Assembly (NCBI GenBank): GCA_900549885.1
Contig: URQA01000032.1
Coordinates: 1-21,692 of the forward strand
Length of the DNA: 21,692 nucleotides
Reading direction: 5' to 3'
Origin: an uncultured Eubacteriales bacterium
GTDB lineage: Bacteria > Bacillota > Clostridia > Oscillospirales > Oscillospiraceae
The notes below the pieces were generated by a model. The model saw nothing but the letters and a program-made list of their open reading frames with translations. It did no database searches and was not told where the DNA came from. Of this stretch, positions 1-7,360 are shown in pieces (the stretch's first letter is position 1; every line of letters begins with the position of its first letter). Both the position numbers and the translations under genes were made by a program.

Positions 1-33
1 CTCTTGGGAAAGTCCGCCGCTTTCTCTGTGGTA

Positions 34-1044
34 TTATATCCAGGACTCTTCCAACTCCAGCTCGTCCTTGCGCTGACGGGCCATGAGTTGAGCAAGCACT
101 TCACGGGGATCCTTGCCCTCGTAAAGCGTTTCGTAGGCGCCAAAGGTGATGGGCATTTCCACCCCCGCTTTCTCTGCCAGGGCTTTGGCGCTGGCCGCGG
201 CGTAGTAGCCCTCCACCACCGCGCCGCCCATCTCGTCCATAGCCTGCTGGATGGTCTTGCCCTGGCCCAGCAGAATGCCCGCCCGGCGGTTGCGGGAGTG
301 CATAGAGGTACAGGTGACGATCAGGTCTCCCAGGCCGGTGAGTCCGGCAAAGGTCTCCTTTCGAGCGCCCATAGCCACCCCCAGTCGGGCGATCTCCGTC
401 AGTCCTCGGGTCATGAGCATGGCCTTGGTGTTATCACCGTAACCCATGCCATCACAGCAACCAGCACATAGGGCAATGACGTTTTTCATAGCCGCGCCGA
501 TCTCCACCCCCACGATATCCGGGGAGGTGTAGATGCGCAGCCGGCCATTCATAAACGCGTCCTGGACCAGCTCAGCGGCCTGCCGCCGCTCCGAAGCCAC
601 CACCACTGCCGTGGGCACATGGCGGCCCACCTCCTCGGCGTGTGAGGGTCCGGAGAGCACCACCACCGGGCATCTTCCCTCCATCTCCTGCTCCACCACT
701 TGGTGGAGCAGGAGGGAGGTCTCCTTCTCGATGCCCTTGGACACCAGCACCACCGGAGTGCCCGGGTCAGCCTGTTTCGCCACCTGCCGGGCGGTGGCGC
801 GCACCGCGAAGGATGGGGTGGCCAGCACCACCATCTGGCAGTCCTTCACGCAGGTTATATCCGTGGTCAGCTCCAGTTCTTCCGGCAGAGCCACCCCCTT
901 GAGCATGGGATTCTCCCGCTTTTCCCGGAGCACACTGCTCTCCTGCTGGGTATAACTCCAAAGGGCAACGTCGTGCCCGTTTTCCAGCAACACCAGCGCC
1001 AGGGCCGTCCCCCAGGCTCCGCTTCCGATCACTGCCGCCCTCAT
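34..1044 (-). CDS. gpsA: NAD(P)H-dependent glycerol-3-phosphate dehydrogenase
   Basis: GpsA reduces dihydroxyacetone phosphate to sn-glycerol 3-phosphate in the cytosol, the backbone precursor of phospholipids. The 336-residue product has the usual family length. It opens with the Rossmann dinucleotide motif GSGAWG (residues 7-12). Further on it carries the family segments KNVIALCAGCCDGM and GLTGLGDLIVTC followed by NRRAG, which belong to the catalytic C-terminal domain. The ATG chosen is the first codon of this conserved N terminus; the frame stays open far upstream, but that part is antisense-like sequence inside plsY. The start overlaps the plsY stop as ATGA, so the two are probably translationally coupled. 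PlsY uses the glycerol 3-phosphate made here, which fits their pairing. Identification is firm. Confidence 0.97.
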   Translation of the reverse strand: MRAAVIGSGAWGTALALVLLENGHDVALWSYTQQESSVLREKRENPMLKGVALPEELELTTDITCVKDCQMVVLATPSFAVRATARQVAKQADPGTPVVLVSKGIEKETSLLLHQVVEQEMEGRCPVVVLSGPSHAEEVGRHVPTAVVVASERRQAAELVQDAFMNGRLRIYTSPDIVGVEIGAAMKNVIALCAGCCDGMGYGDNTKAMLMTRGLTEIARLGVAMGARKETFAGLTGLGDLIVTCTSMHSRNRRAGILLGQGKTIQQAMDEMGGAVVEGYYAAASAKALAEKAGVEMPITFGAYETLYEGKDPREVLAQLMARQRKDELELEESWI

Positions 1045-1868
1045 GGCCGTTCCTCCTTGTGTTCCTCCGCCTCTGGGCCATCTGGTTCCTCCGGATGGCC
1101 GGCGCTCTCCTCTGGGGTGCCGTCCGCCTCCACGGCCTGGGCTGGCCCTCCCGCCTCCGGCTCCGGTCCCTCCGCCCGCTCTCCTTGTGCCGGGGCAGCA
1201 GACTCTCTCTTTTTGTGGAGGGTAAACTTGGACTCCGTGCCGTGGACCATACGCTGAATATTGCCCCGGTGCTTCCACAAAATAAGGCCGCCAATGACCA
1301 CCGCCATCACCACCAGCAGTACGTCCCGGTAGACGAAAGCGGTGACAAAGGGGAAGGACAATCCGGCCCAGCAGGACCCCAGGGATACGTACCGGGTGAG
1401 GATGGCTAAGATCAAAAAGCCTCCCCATACCACCAAAGCCACCCGCCAGTCGATCATGATGGCAATGGTCCCACCGGACAAGATGCCCTTGCCTCCCCGG
1501 AACTGGAAGGTACAGGGGTACATGTGACCCAGCAGACAGAACATTCCCGCCCAATACTTCCCAAAGGGAACCAGCTGCGGGGATAGGATGCCAAAGATCC
1601 AGGTGGAAAATAAAACTGCCAGCACCGCCTTGACCACGTCAGACAAAATCACCGCCGCAGTCAGCGGGCCGCCGAAGGTACGGTAAAAGTTGGTCAGCCC
1701 CGCATTGCCGCTGCCGTGATTGCGCACGTCATCCCGCAGGATATACCGTGACATCACCACCGCCCCGTTGAAACAGCCCAGAAAATAGGCCAGCACCGCC
1801 GTGCCAATACAGGCTACCACCAGCCAGCCGGGATAGGCGTCCAACACGCCGCTCAAATGCTGAAACAT
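1041..1868 (-). CDS. plsY: Acyl-phosphate:glycerol-3-phosphate acyltransferase PlsY with acidic C-terminal tail
   Basis: PlsY is the membrane acyltransferase that moves an acyl group from acyl phosphate to glycerol 3-phosphate, the first committed step of phospholipid synthesis in Firmicutes. Family motifs are visible: AYFLG (27-31), HGSGNAGLTNFYRTFG (51-66), FRGGKG (123-128) and HRGNIQRMVHGTE (200-212). Several hydrophobic segments span residues 14-200. The protein is 275 residues, against about 200 for the family. The excess is a hydrophilic tail (about 218-275) with some 15 Glu plus many Pro, Gly and Ala, which looks disordered. AAGGAGG lies seven bases before the ATG. It is downstream of der and overlaps gpsA. 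The catalytic assignment is firm; the role of the tail is unknown. Confidence 0.95.
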   Translation of the reverse strand: MFQHLSGVLDAYPGWLVVACIGTAVLAYFLGCFNGAVVMSRYILRDDVRNHGSGNAGLTNFYRTFGGPLTAAVILSDVVKAVLAVLFSTWIFGILSPQLVPFGKYWAGMFCLLGHMYPCTFQFRGGKGILSGGTIAIMIDWRVALVVWGGFLILAILTRYVSLGSCWAGLSFPFVTAFVYRDVLLVVMAVVIGGLILWKHRGNIQRMVHGTESKFTLHKKRESAAPAQGERAEGPEPEAGGPAQAVEADGTPEESAGHPEEPDGPEAEEHKEERP

Positions 1869-1919
1869 GGTCAGTCCTCCTTATACTATTTTCCACCGAA
1901 ACACAGGCCGTATTTCAGC

Positions 1920-2012
1920 GCCGCAAACCAGAAAGCTGCGGCCTCCGCGCTTTGCGCGGAGGGAAAGCATGCAATGCCTGCCGCCCTTGTGCGGCCGCGG
2001 AACAGCCGCACA
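1920..2012. repeat. Cluster of three hairpins in the der-plsY gap
   Basis: The 181-nt gap between der and plsY contains three inverted repeats in a row. GCCGCA at 1920-1925 pairs with 1937-1942. CCTCCGCGC at 1942-1950 pairs perfectly with 1954-1962 across a TTT loop. TGTGCGGC at 1988-1995 pairs with 2005-2012. None is followed by a T-run on the minus strand, so they do not look like intrinsic terminators. They could shape mRNA processing or stability between der and plsY, or be remnants of a small dispersed repeat; the sequence alone does not decide. Confidence 0.6.
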
Positions 2013-2049
2013 TCTGTGGGAAACCGCAGGCACCTCCCATCGCAGGGCC

Positions 2050-3381
2050 TCAAGAATCGGCATTGTCCCCCTTCTGCCGGATCGTGATGCGCACTGGGGT
2101 GCCCGTCAGGCCGAAGGTATTTCGGATCTGGTTCTCCAGGTATCGCTGGTAGGAGAAGTGAAACAGCCGGGCGTCGTTGCAGAAGATGACGAAATGAGGG
2201 GGCTTGACGCCGATCTGTGTCATATAATAGATCTTCAGCCGCCGCCCCTTGTCCGTGGGGGGCTGGACCCTGGCCTGGGCGTCGGCCAGCACCGAGTTGA
2301 GCACTCCGGTCGGAATGCGCATGGCCGCCTGATTGACCACGCTCTGGATCAGCTCAAAGAGCTTTTCCACCCGCTGGCCAGTGAGGGCCGAGATGAAGTG
2401 GATGGGGGCGTAAGTCATATAGCTCAAGTCCCGGCGGACGTTTTCCTCCATGCGCTTCATGGTCTTGTCATCCTTCTCCACCGCATCCCACTTGTTGACC
2501 ACGATGATGCACGCCTTGCCCGCCTCGTGGGCCAGGCCGGCCACTTTGGTATCCTGCTCGGTGACTCCTTCGTTGGCATCGATCATGATGAGGCATACGT
2601 CGCTGCGCTCAATAGCCATGGTAGCCCGAAGGACAGAGAACTTCTCGATTCGGTCATCCACCTTGGACTTGCGGCGCATCCCGGCGGTATCGATGATAAG
2701 GTACTTGCCCGTTTCATTTTCAAAATAGCTGTCCACTGCGTCCCGGGTGGTGCCCGCCACATCGGACACAATGACCCGCTCCTGGCCCAAAATGCGGTTG
2801 ACCAGGGAGGACTTGCCCACGTTTGGCTTGCCGATGATGGCCACCTTGACCACGTCGTCCTCCTCGGTTTCTTCCTCTTCTTGAGGGAAATATTGGAAGC
2901 AAGCATCCAGCAGGTCGCCGGTTCCGTGGCCGTGGACAGCGGACACTGGGTAGGGATCGCCCAGACCCAGGTTGTAAAACTCATAGATGTCCGGGTCCGT
3001 CCGGCCGGTGGAGTCCATCTTGTTTACCGCCAGCACCACCGGCTTTCCCGAGCGTTGGAGCATCCCGGCCACCTCCTGGTCTGCGGCGGTCATGCCGGTC
3101 TTGATGTCGCACACGAAAACGATTACCGTGGCGGAAGAAATGGCAATTTCCGCCTGCTCCCGCATGAAGGACAAGATCTGGTCGTCTGTACCCGGCTCAA
3201 TGCCGCCGGTATCCACCAGGTCAAAGGTCCGTCCCCGCCATTCCGCCTCGGCGTACAGGCGGTCCCGAGTGACGCCGGGGGTGTCCTCCACGATGGACAG
3301 GCGCTTTCCAGTGAGTTTATTAAATAGCATGGATTTGCCCACATTAGGGCGGCCAACGATGGCTACAAGAGGTTTTGCCAT
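2050..3381 (-). CDS. der: Ribosome biogenesis GTPase Der (EngA)
   Basis: Der is a tandem GTPase needed for assembly of the 50S ribosomal subunit. The 443-residue product has both G domains: the first with GRPNVGKS (10-17), DTPGVTRD, DTGG and NKMD, the second with GKPNVGKS, DTAGMRRKSKV and NKWD. A KH-like C-terminal domain follows, giving the usual family length. I chose the ATG at 3381 because GGAGGG lies six bases upstream and the product then begins MAKPLVAIVG as in the family; an ATG eight codons earlier lacks this support. An extended -10 promoter lies upstream. It is the first gene of a der-plsY-gpsA group typical of Firmicutes. Confidence 0.97.
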   Translation of the reverse strand: MAKPLVAIVGRPNVGKSMLFNKLTGKRLSIVEDTPGVTRDRLYAEAEWRGRTFDLVDTGGIEPGTDDQILSFMREQAEIAISSATVIVFVCDIKTGMTAADQEVAGMLQRSGKPVVLAVNKMDSTGRTDPDIYEFYNLGLGDPYPVSAVHGHGTGDLLDACFQYFPQEEEETEEDDVVKVAIIGKPNVGKSSLVNRILGQERVIVSDVAGTTRDAVDSYFENETGKYLIIDTAGMRRKSKVDDRIEKFSVLRATMAIERSDVCLIMIDANEGVTEQDTKVAGLAHEAGKACIIVVNKWDAVEKDDKTMKRMEENVRRDLSYMTYAPIHFISALTGQRVEKLFELIQSVVNQAAMRIPTGVLNSVLADAQARVQPPTDKGRRLKIYYMTQIGVKPPHFVIFCNDARLFHFSYQRYLENQIRNTFGLTGTPVRITIRQKGDNADS

Positions 3382-3463
3382 AGCGATCCCTCCAGATGAT
3401 TTCAAGCATTGCGCCTGCCGTCAAGCACACAGGCCGGGGCGGGCAAGACCGTATACATAGTTT

Positions 3464-3492
3464 AGTATATCAAAAATTCTGAAAAAAAGAAA
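3464..3492 (-). promoter_or_regulatory. Probable promoter of der
   Basis: Read on the minus strand, this segment has TGATATACT, an extended -10 element (TGn plus TATACT). Seventeen bases upstream lies a T-rich -35 (TTTCTT). It sits about 80 bases before the der start and after the rpmF terminator, where an operon promoter would be expected. The -10 is good and the -35 is poor. Confidence 0.55.
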
Positions 3493-3521
3493 GGGTAAAT
3501 CTCAGAAGCACTTCTCTGGGC

Positions 3522-3560
3522 AAAAAAGAAGCTGCCGCAAAGCCAATCCTTGCGACAGCT
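3522..3560 (-). terminator. Intrinsic terminator after rpmF
   Basis: On the minus strand AGCTGTCGCAA pairs with TTGCGGCAGCT, 11 pairs including one G-U wobble, and TCTTTTTT follows directly. It lies about 22 bases after the rpmF stop and separates yceD-rpmF from the der group. Confidence 0.85.
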
Positions 3561-3582
3561 CTCTTTCTTGCTCACAGGCGGG

Positions 3583-3762
3583 TCACTTGCTGGCGGTCAG
3601 CTCGTGACCATTGTAGGTCATGCAGGACTTGCAGACGCGGTGGGGCAACCGGACAGCACCGCACTTGGGGCAGGTGTTCACACCGGGAGTCTCCAGCTTC
3701 CACACGGAGCTGCGGCGCTTGTTGCGGCGCTGCTTGGATACTTTACTCTTAGGGACGGCCAT
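3583..3762 (-). CDS. rpmF: 50S ribosomal protein L32
   Basis: L32 is a small structural protein of the large ribosomal subunit. The 59-residue product starts MAVPKSKVSKQRRNKRRS, the basic N terminus of the family. It then has a zinc-ribbon pattern, CPKC and CKSC separated by ten residues. I chose the ATG at 3762 because a strong AAGGAGG lies just upstream; the frame extends twelve codons further without family similarity. It follows yceD by 45 bases, the standard yceD-rpmF pair, and is closed by a terminator. It keeps all four zinc-binding cysteines, so it is the zinc-containing form. Confidence 0.97.
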   Translation of the reverse strand: MAVPKSKVSKQRRNKRRSSVWKLETPGVNTCPKCGAVRLPHRVCKSCMTYNGHELTASK

Positions 3763-3807
3763 TTTGACACCTCCTTGTCGGTCCATGTCCGAAGACACAA
3801 CATTCCA

Positions 3808-4311
3808 TCAGTTATCCTGCTCCAGCAGCTGGGCCAGCTTGGCCAGCCGGGGATCAACTTCCTTTTTGCAACGGCAGGGCTCCACATTCAGGTCCGCGCC
3901 GCAACCGGGGCAAAGGCCCTTGCAATCCTCAGAGCAGAGGTTCTTTGTGTCCAAATCGAGGATAAACACATCCCCCAGCAGTTCGTCCAGCTCAAGCTGG
4001 CCGTCTTTGTCCAGAAGGATGATGTCGTCGCTCTCCCCATTTTCCAGCTTCTCAGCCAGGAGGGTTTCATACTCCACGGTCTTGGTCTTGGAAAACGACT
4101 TGGCACAGCGGTCACACACCAGGGACAGCTCCCCGGTCAGCGTGGCCGTCAGCAGCATGGCCCCCGCCATGTTCCGGACCTCGCCCTCCACATGGACAGG
4201 CGCGGCCAACGGCCGGTTCCCATTCCACTCAAAGCCGGACAGGTCCAGCTCACAAGCAAAGGGAAGGACGGCGCCCGGCTGACGGGCGATCTGCCGTAAA
4301 TCCAGCTTCAT
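3808..4311 (-). CDS. yceD: YceD family protein (DUF177), 23S rRNA accumulation
   Basis: YceD/DUF177 proteins are encoded next to rpmF in many bacteria and have been linked to 23S rRNA accumulation; the biochemical role is not settled. This 167-residue product contains the family cysteine pattern: CDRC in the middle, then CSEDC, CPGC and a final C near the C terminus, probably a metal site. The chosen ATG begins MKLDLRQIA and has GAGGTG five bases upstream. An ATG five codons earlier would place this ribosome binding site inside the coding region. A consensus promoter lies about 30 bases upstream, so yceD leads the yceD-rpmF transcript. Confidence 0.9.
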   Translation of the reverse strand: MKLDLRQIARQPGAVLPFACELDLSGFEWNGNRPLAAPVHVEGEVRNMAGAMLLTATLTGELSLVCDRCAKSFSKTKTVEYETLLAEKLENGESDDIILLDKDGQLELDELLGDVFILDLDTKNLCSEDCKGLCPGCGADLNVEPCRCKKEVDPRLAKLAQLLEQDN

Positions 4312-4341
4312 AGGCACACCTCGCATAATGGCACGGATGAT

Positions 4342-4370
4342 ATTATACTAAACGGAACAGGGCTTGTCAA
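4342..4370 (-). promoter_or_regulatory. Consensus sigma-A promoter of yceD-rpmF
   Basis: On the minus strand this reads TTGACA, exactly 17 bases, then TATAAT, a perfect match to the housekeeping consensus. It lies about 30 bases before the yceD start, so the transcript has a short leader. Such strength suits a ribosomal protein operon. It is divergent from the pseudouridine synthase promoter. Confidence 0.9.
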
Positions 4371-4411
4371 ATACTTTTTTCGTTTTCTGTCTTTTTTCCG
4401 GAGAAAAACTG

Positions 4412-4420
4412 TGATATGAT
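4412..4420 (+). promoter_or_regulatory. Extended -10 promoter of the RluA-family gene
   Basis: TGATATGAT is an extended -10 element. The -35 position is only a T-run, so the call rests on the -10. If it is used, transcription starts near 4427. That is downstream of the two in-frame ATG codons at 4416 and 4419, which supports the TTG at 4458 as the true start. Confidence 0.5.
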
Positions 4421-4457
4421 GGACAGGACAAATCCCGCCGGACAGGAGGCTTCCCTT

Positions 4458-5435
4458 TTGAAGGAATTTACCATCGGAAAAAATGACGCCGGGCAGCGGC
4501 TGGACCGCTGGCTGGCCAAGACCCTTCCCCTGCTCCCCGCCCCTCTGGCCCAAAAGTATATCCGCCTCAAGCGGGTGAAGATCAATGGTAAGGGTTCTAA
4601 GCGTGACGTACGCCTGGCCGTTGGGGATGTACTCCAATTATACATCAACGACGAGTTTTTTGAAACCCCCAATCGGGAAAATGCCTTTCTGTCTGTGTTC
4701 AAACCCCAGCTGGACATTGTGTATGAGGACGAGAACCTGATACTCCTGAACAAGCGGCCCGGCATGGTGGTCCACCCTGACGACCATGAGCGGGTGAACA
4801 CTCTCATCACCCATATCCAGGCATACCTCTATCAGAAGAAGGAGTGGTCCCCCTACTGGGAGAGCTCCTTCGCCCCCGCCCTGTGCAACCGCATTGACCG
4901 CAACACCGGAGGCATCGTCATCGCGGCCAAAAATGCCGAGACTCTGCGGGTGATGAACCAGAAGATCAAAGACCGGGAACTGACCAAGCTCTACCTGTGC
5001 GTGGTCCGGGGCAAAATGACCCCGCCCAACGGGGAGTTGAGGGGTTTTCTCCTGAAGGATGAGAACAAGGCCCAGGTGAAGGTCTATGACCACCCGGTGC
5101 CCGGGGGCAAGACCGCCCTTACCTTATATAAAACACTGGCGGTGGAAAACGGCCTGTCCCTTTTGGAATGTGACCTGATCACCGGGCGCACCCATCAGAT
5201 CCGGGCCCAGTTCGCAGCCGCCGGCCACCCTTTGCTGGGAGACGGCAAGTACGGCCGGGAACGGGACAACAAGCAATACGGCCGTTCCTACCAGGCGCTG
5301 TACTCTTATAAACTGCGCTTTGAATTCACCACCGACGCCGGATGCCTGAACGAACTCAACGGGCGGGAATGGACCGTTAAGGACGTAGACTTTGTGTCGG
5401 AATACTTTCCAGACTATCCTATCGGATGTCCGTGA
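4458..5435 (+). CDS. RluA-family 23S rRNA pseudouridine synthase with S4 domain
   Basis: This enzyme family converts specific uridines in rRNA to pseudouridine. An N-terminal S4 RNA-binding region (QRLDRWLAK to GDVLQLYI, residues about 12-63) precedes the catalytic domain. That domain carries the signature RIDRNTGGIVIAAK, with the catalytic Asp at about residue 147, and later the ITGRTHQIRAQFA segment. The usual HRLDR reads NRIDR here. I chose the TTG at 4458 (325 residues): GGAGG lies seven bases upstream and the protein then begins at the family N terminus. ATG codons at 4416 and 4419 have weak ribosome binding sites and lie within the probable -10 element. The exact target uridine (RluC- or RluD-like) cannot be told from sequence. 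Confidence 0.9.
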   Translation: MKEFTIGKNDAGQRLDRWLAKTLPLLPAPLAQKYIRLKRVKINGKGSKRDVRLAVGDVLQLYINDEFFETPNRENAFLSVFKPQLDIVYEDENLILLNKRPGMVVHPDDHERVNTLITHIQAYLYQKKEWSPYWESSFAPALCNRIDRNTGGIVIAAKNAETLRVMNQKIKDRELTKLYLCVVRGKMTPPNGELRGFLLKDENKAQVKVYDHPVPGGKTALTLYKTLAVENGLSLLECDLITGRTHQIRAQFAAAGHPLLGDGKYGRERDNKQYGRSYQALYSYKLRFEFTTDAGCLNELNGREWTVKDVDFVSEYFPDYPIGCP

Positions 5436-5522
5436 TGTTGCAAATTTCGTTGGTCTTTCTCCTATTTTTGGCATTATTATTGCAGAAATAGCCTTCCATT
5501 TTGAGAAAGGCGGGATGAATGT

Positions 5523-5831
5523 ATGGAACCGATCTCTGCCGCTTGGCGGGCCATTATGTTGCTTTTCATCGGCACAGCTATGCTCTCCCTCAGCTCCAAG
5601 CTCCGCCAGCGGCTGGTCCGCCTCCATTCAGGTCCCGGCCTGACGCGGAAGCTCAAGCAGGTCAAGGCGGTAGGGTTGCTCAGCCTCGCCATGGCCGCCT
5701 TTGTCCTCCTGACCTTCCTTCTAACCTGTGTCACCAGGGTGTCTGACCTCTCCCTGCTCTGTCTGCCTATACTGGGGACGTATTGTGTCGTTTTGGCTGT
5801 TGTTATGCGCCGTTTTTTTCGCCTGTTTTAA
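5523..5831 (+). CDS. Small three-helix membrane protein of unknown function
   Basis: I do not recognise this 102-residue protein. It shows three likely membrane helices (about 8-25, 48-70 and 75-97) with Arg/Lys-rich stretches between and after them, so it is probably an integral inner-membrane protein. A purine-rich AAAGGCGGG lies eight bases before the ATG. The gene follows the pseudouridine synthase by 87 bases on the same strand with no terminator between, and a strong terminator follows it, so both are probably on one transcript. No catalytic motif is visible. It is accepted as a gene because of its ribosome binding site, hydrophobic pattern and position, but it could be poorly conserved. 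Confidence 0.6.
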   Translation: MEPISAAWRAIMLLFIGTAMLSLSSKLRQRLVRLHSGPGLTRKLKQVKAVGLLSLAMAAFVLLTFLLTCVTRVSDLSLLCLPILGTYCVVLAVVMRRFFRLF

Positions 5832-5850
5832 CCGCTCTCACTCTGTCAGT

Positions 5851-5890
5851 CTCCGGCGGTCAACCTACCGCCGGGGCATTTTCTGTTTTT
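5851..5890 (+). terminator. Intrinsic terminator after the small membrane protein gene
   Basis: CTCCGGCGGT pairs with ACCGCCGGGG (10 pairs, one G-U) around the loop CAACCT. A T-rich tail ending in TTTTT follows. It lies 20 bases after the stop and separates this transcript from the pot operon. Confidence 0.82.
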
Positions 5891-5924
5891 CCCAAGATCT
5901 CCCCAAATTTTTTCAATAAAATGA

Positions 5925-5953
5925 TTGACAATTTCTCTGCGACATAATATAGT
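5925..5953 (+). promoter_or_regulatory. Sigma-A promoter of the potABCD operon
   Basis: TTGACA, a 17-base spacer and TATAGT: a perfect -35 and a five-of-six -10. Transcription should start near 5960, giving a leader of about 213 bases before potA. It is the only good promoter between the preceding terminator and potA. Confidence 0.8.
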
Positions 5954-5959
5954 GTATCT

Positions 5960-6172
5960 CGCTATCCGTGAAACCCCGGGCCGGCTTCGCCGGCTGTCCG
6001 CTGGAGGGCACCTGCCGGGCACTATATCGAGGGAGCTGACATTTTTAGAAACGGCTGTTTTTGTCGCCGTCCGGCCACATAAATCAGGTTGTCCGGAACT
6101 CCGCCCGCCGCAAGGATGGAGGTTCGGATTGTAGGCTGTGCCGCGCAAGAACAGAGAAATGGGGGAGGACCT
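5960..6172 (+). promoter_or_regulatory. Structured 5' leader of the pot operon, no recognised riboswitch
   Basis: The stretch between the pot promoter and potA has no convincing gene. It contains a perfect hairpin, GCCGGC at 5980-5985 pairing with 5989-5994 over TTC, and a second imperfect one, TCCGGAACTCC at 6092-6102 with GGAGGTTCGGA at 6118-6128. The second lies about 30 bases before the GGGGGAGG ribosome binding site. I do not recognise a known riboswitch class, and no T-run marks an attenuator. The length and structure allow post-transcriptional control, for example by polyamines, but this is only a hypothesis. Confidence 0.4.
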
Positions 6173-7360
6173 ATGTCCAAAGAACTGATCCGCCTGACGG
6201 ACTGCGTTATGTCCTACGACGGAGACGTGGTGCTCGACCACATTAACCTGTATATCAACGATCAAGAGTTCCTCACGCTGCTGGGTCCCAGTGGGTGCGG
6301 CAAAACCACCACGCTCCGTATCATCGGAGGGTTTTTGTCGCCTACCTCCGGGGACGTTTTTTTCGATGGCGTGAGGATTAATGATGTTCCCCCCCATAAG
6401 CGGGCGGTCAACACAGTATTTCAGAAATATGCCCTGTTTCCCCACCTGAACGTATTCGAAAACGTGGCCTTCGGCCTGCGCATCCCCAAGGCCCGGGAAA
6501 CGGAAGAGAACGGGAAAAAGCAGATCAAAAAGGTCAAGCTCTCCAAGCAGGAGATCCAGGACCGGGTGATGGAAATGCTGGAGGTAGTCAACCTCAAGGG
6601 TTTTGAAAAGCGCCGGGTCACCCAGTTGTCCGGCGGGCAGCAGCAGCGGGTGGCCATTGCCCGGGCTCTGGTCAACCGCCCCAAGGTCCTGCTGCTGGAC
6701 GAACCCCTGGGCGCGCTGGACCTGAAGCTGCGCAAGGATATGCAGAACGAGCTCAAACGCATCCAGCAGGAAATGGGGATTACCTTTATCTATGTCACCC
6801 ACGACCAGGAGGAAGCTCTGGCCATGTCCGACACTGTGGTGGTCATGGACGGAGGACGTATCCAGCAGATCGGCACCCCGGAGGACATTTATAACGAGCC
6901 TAAAAATGCCTTTGTAGCTGATTTTATCGGTGAGTCCAACATCATCGACGGCATCATGCGCCAGGACGGTGTGGTGGAAATTTTTAACCGGAAATTCCAA
7001 TGCCTGGACAAAGGGTTTGGCAAGGACGAGGCCGTGGACGTGGTCATCCGGCCGGAAGATGTGGACATCGTCCCGGAGGCGGAGGGACAGCTCAAGGGCA
7101 CTGTCACCTCCGTCACCTTCAAAGGCATGCAGTACGATATTATTGTGGATTTTTATGGCTTCAAATGGCTGATCCAGACCACTGACCTGTCGCCGGTAGG
7201 CAGCCGCATCGGCATCAAGATTGACCCCGACGGCATCCATGTGATGAAGAAGAGCCAGTATTCCGGCATGTTCGGCGACTACTCCTCCTATTCCGAGGAG
7301 TACGAGGAGATCGGCGACGCCACCTTGGCACCGGAGGAGGACAGCGCCGATGAGGAATAG
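6173..7360 (+). CDS. potA: Spermidine/putrescine ABC transporter ATP-binding protein PotA
   Basis: PotA is the ATPase that powers polyamine import through PotB and PotC. The 395-residue product has all ABC motifs in order: Walker A GPSGCGKTT (38-46), the Q-loop region QKYALFPHLNVFENVAFGL, the signature LSGGQQQR, Walker B VLLLDEP and the H-loop THDQEEA. A C-terminal TOBE-type regulatory domain follows, with RPEDVDIVP. A Lys-rich insertion of about 20 residues sits before the signature, and the protein ends in an acidic tail. The chosen ATG has GGGGGAGG four bases upstream; the frame is open 28 codons further but that part lies in the leader and resembles nothing. It overlaps potB by 11 bases. 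Confidence 0.95.
   Translation: MSKELIRLTDCVMSYDGDVVLDHINLYINDQEFLTLLGPSGCGKTTTLRIIGGFLSPTSGDVFFDGVRINDVPPHKRAVNTVFQKYALFPHLNVFENVAFGLRIPKARETEENGKKQIKKVKLSKQEIQDRVMEMLEVVNLKGFEKRRVTQLSGGQQQRVAIARALVNRPKVLLLDEPLGALDLKLRKDMQNELKRIQQEMGITFIYVTHDQEEALAMSDTVVVMDGGRIQQIGTPEDIYNEPKNAFVADFIGESNIIDGIMRQDGVVEIFNRKFQCLDKGFGKDEAVDVVIRPEDVDIVPEAEGQLKGTVTSVTFKGMQYDIIVDFYGFKWLIQTTDLSPVGSRIGIKIDPDGIHVMKKSQYSGMFGDYSSYSEEYEEIGDATLAPEEDSADEE

Noticed and set aside
1867..3327. Long plus-strand open frame of 486 codons
   Set aside because: It is antisense to der, which has full GTPase motifs. No ribosome binding site or family similarity; it exists because of high GC third positions.
6089..6172. N-terminal extension of PotA by 28 residues
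   Set aside because: The added residues match nothing in PotA, and a strong GGGGGAGG lies just before the ATG at 6173.
5846..7240. Minus-strand open frame of 464 codons
   Set aside because: Antisense to potA and its leader; the potA frame has all ABC motifs and this one has none.
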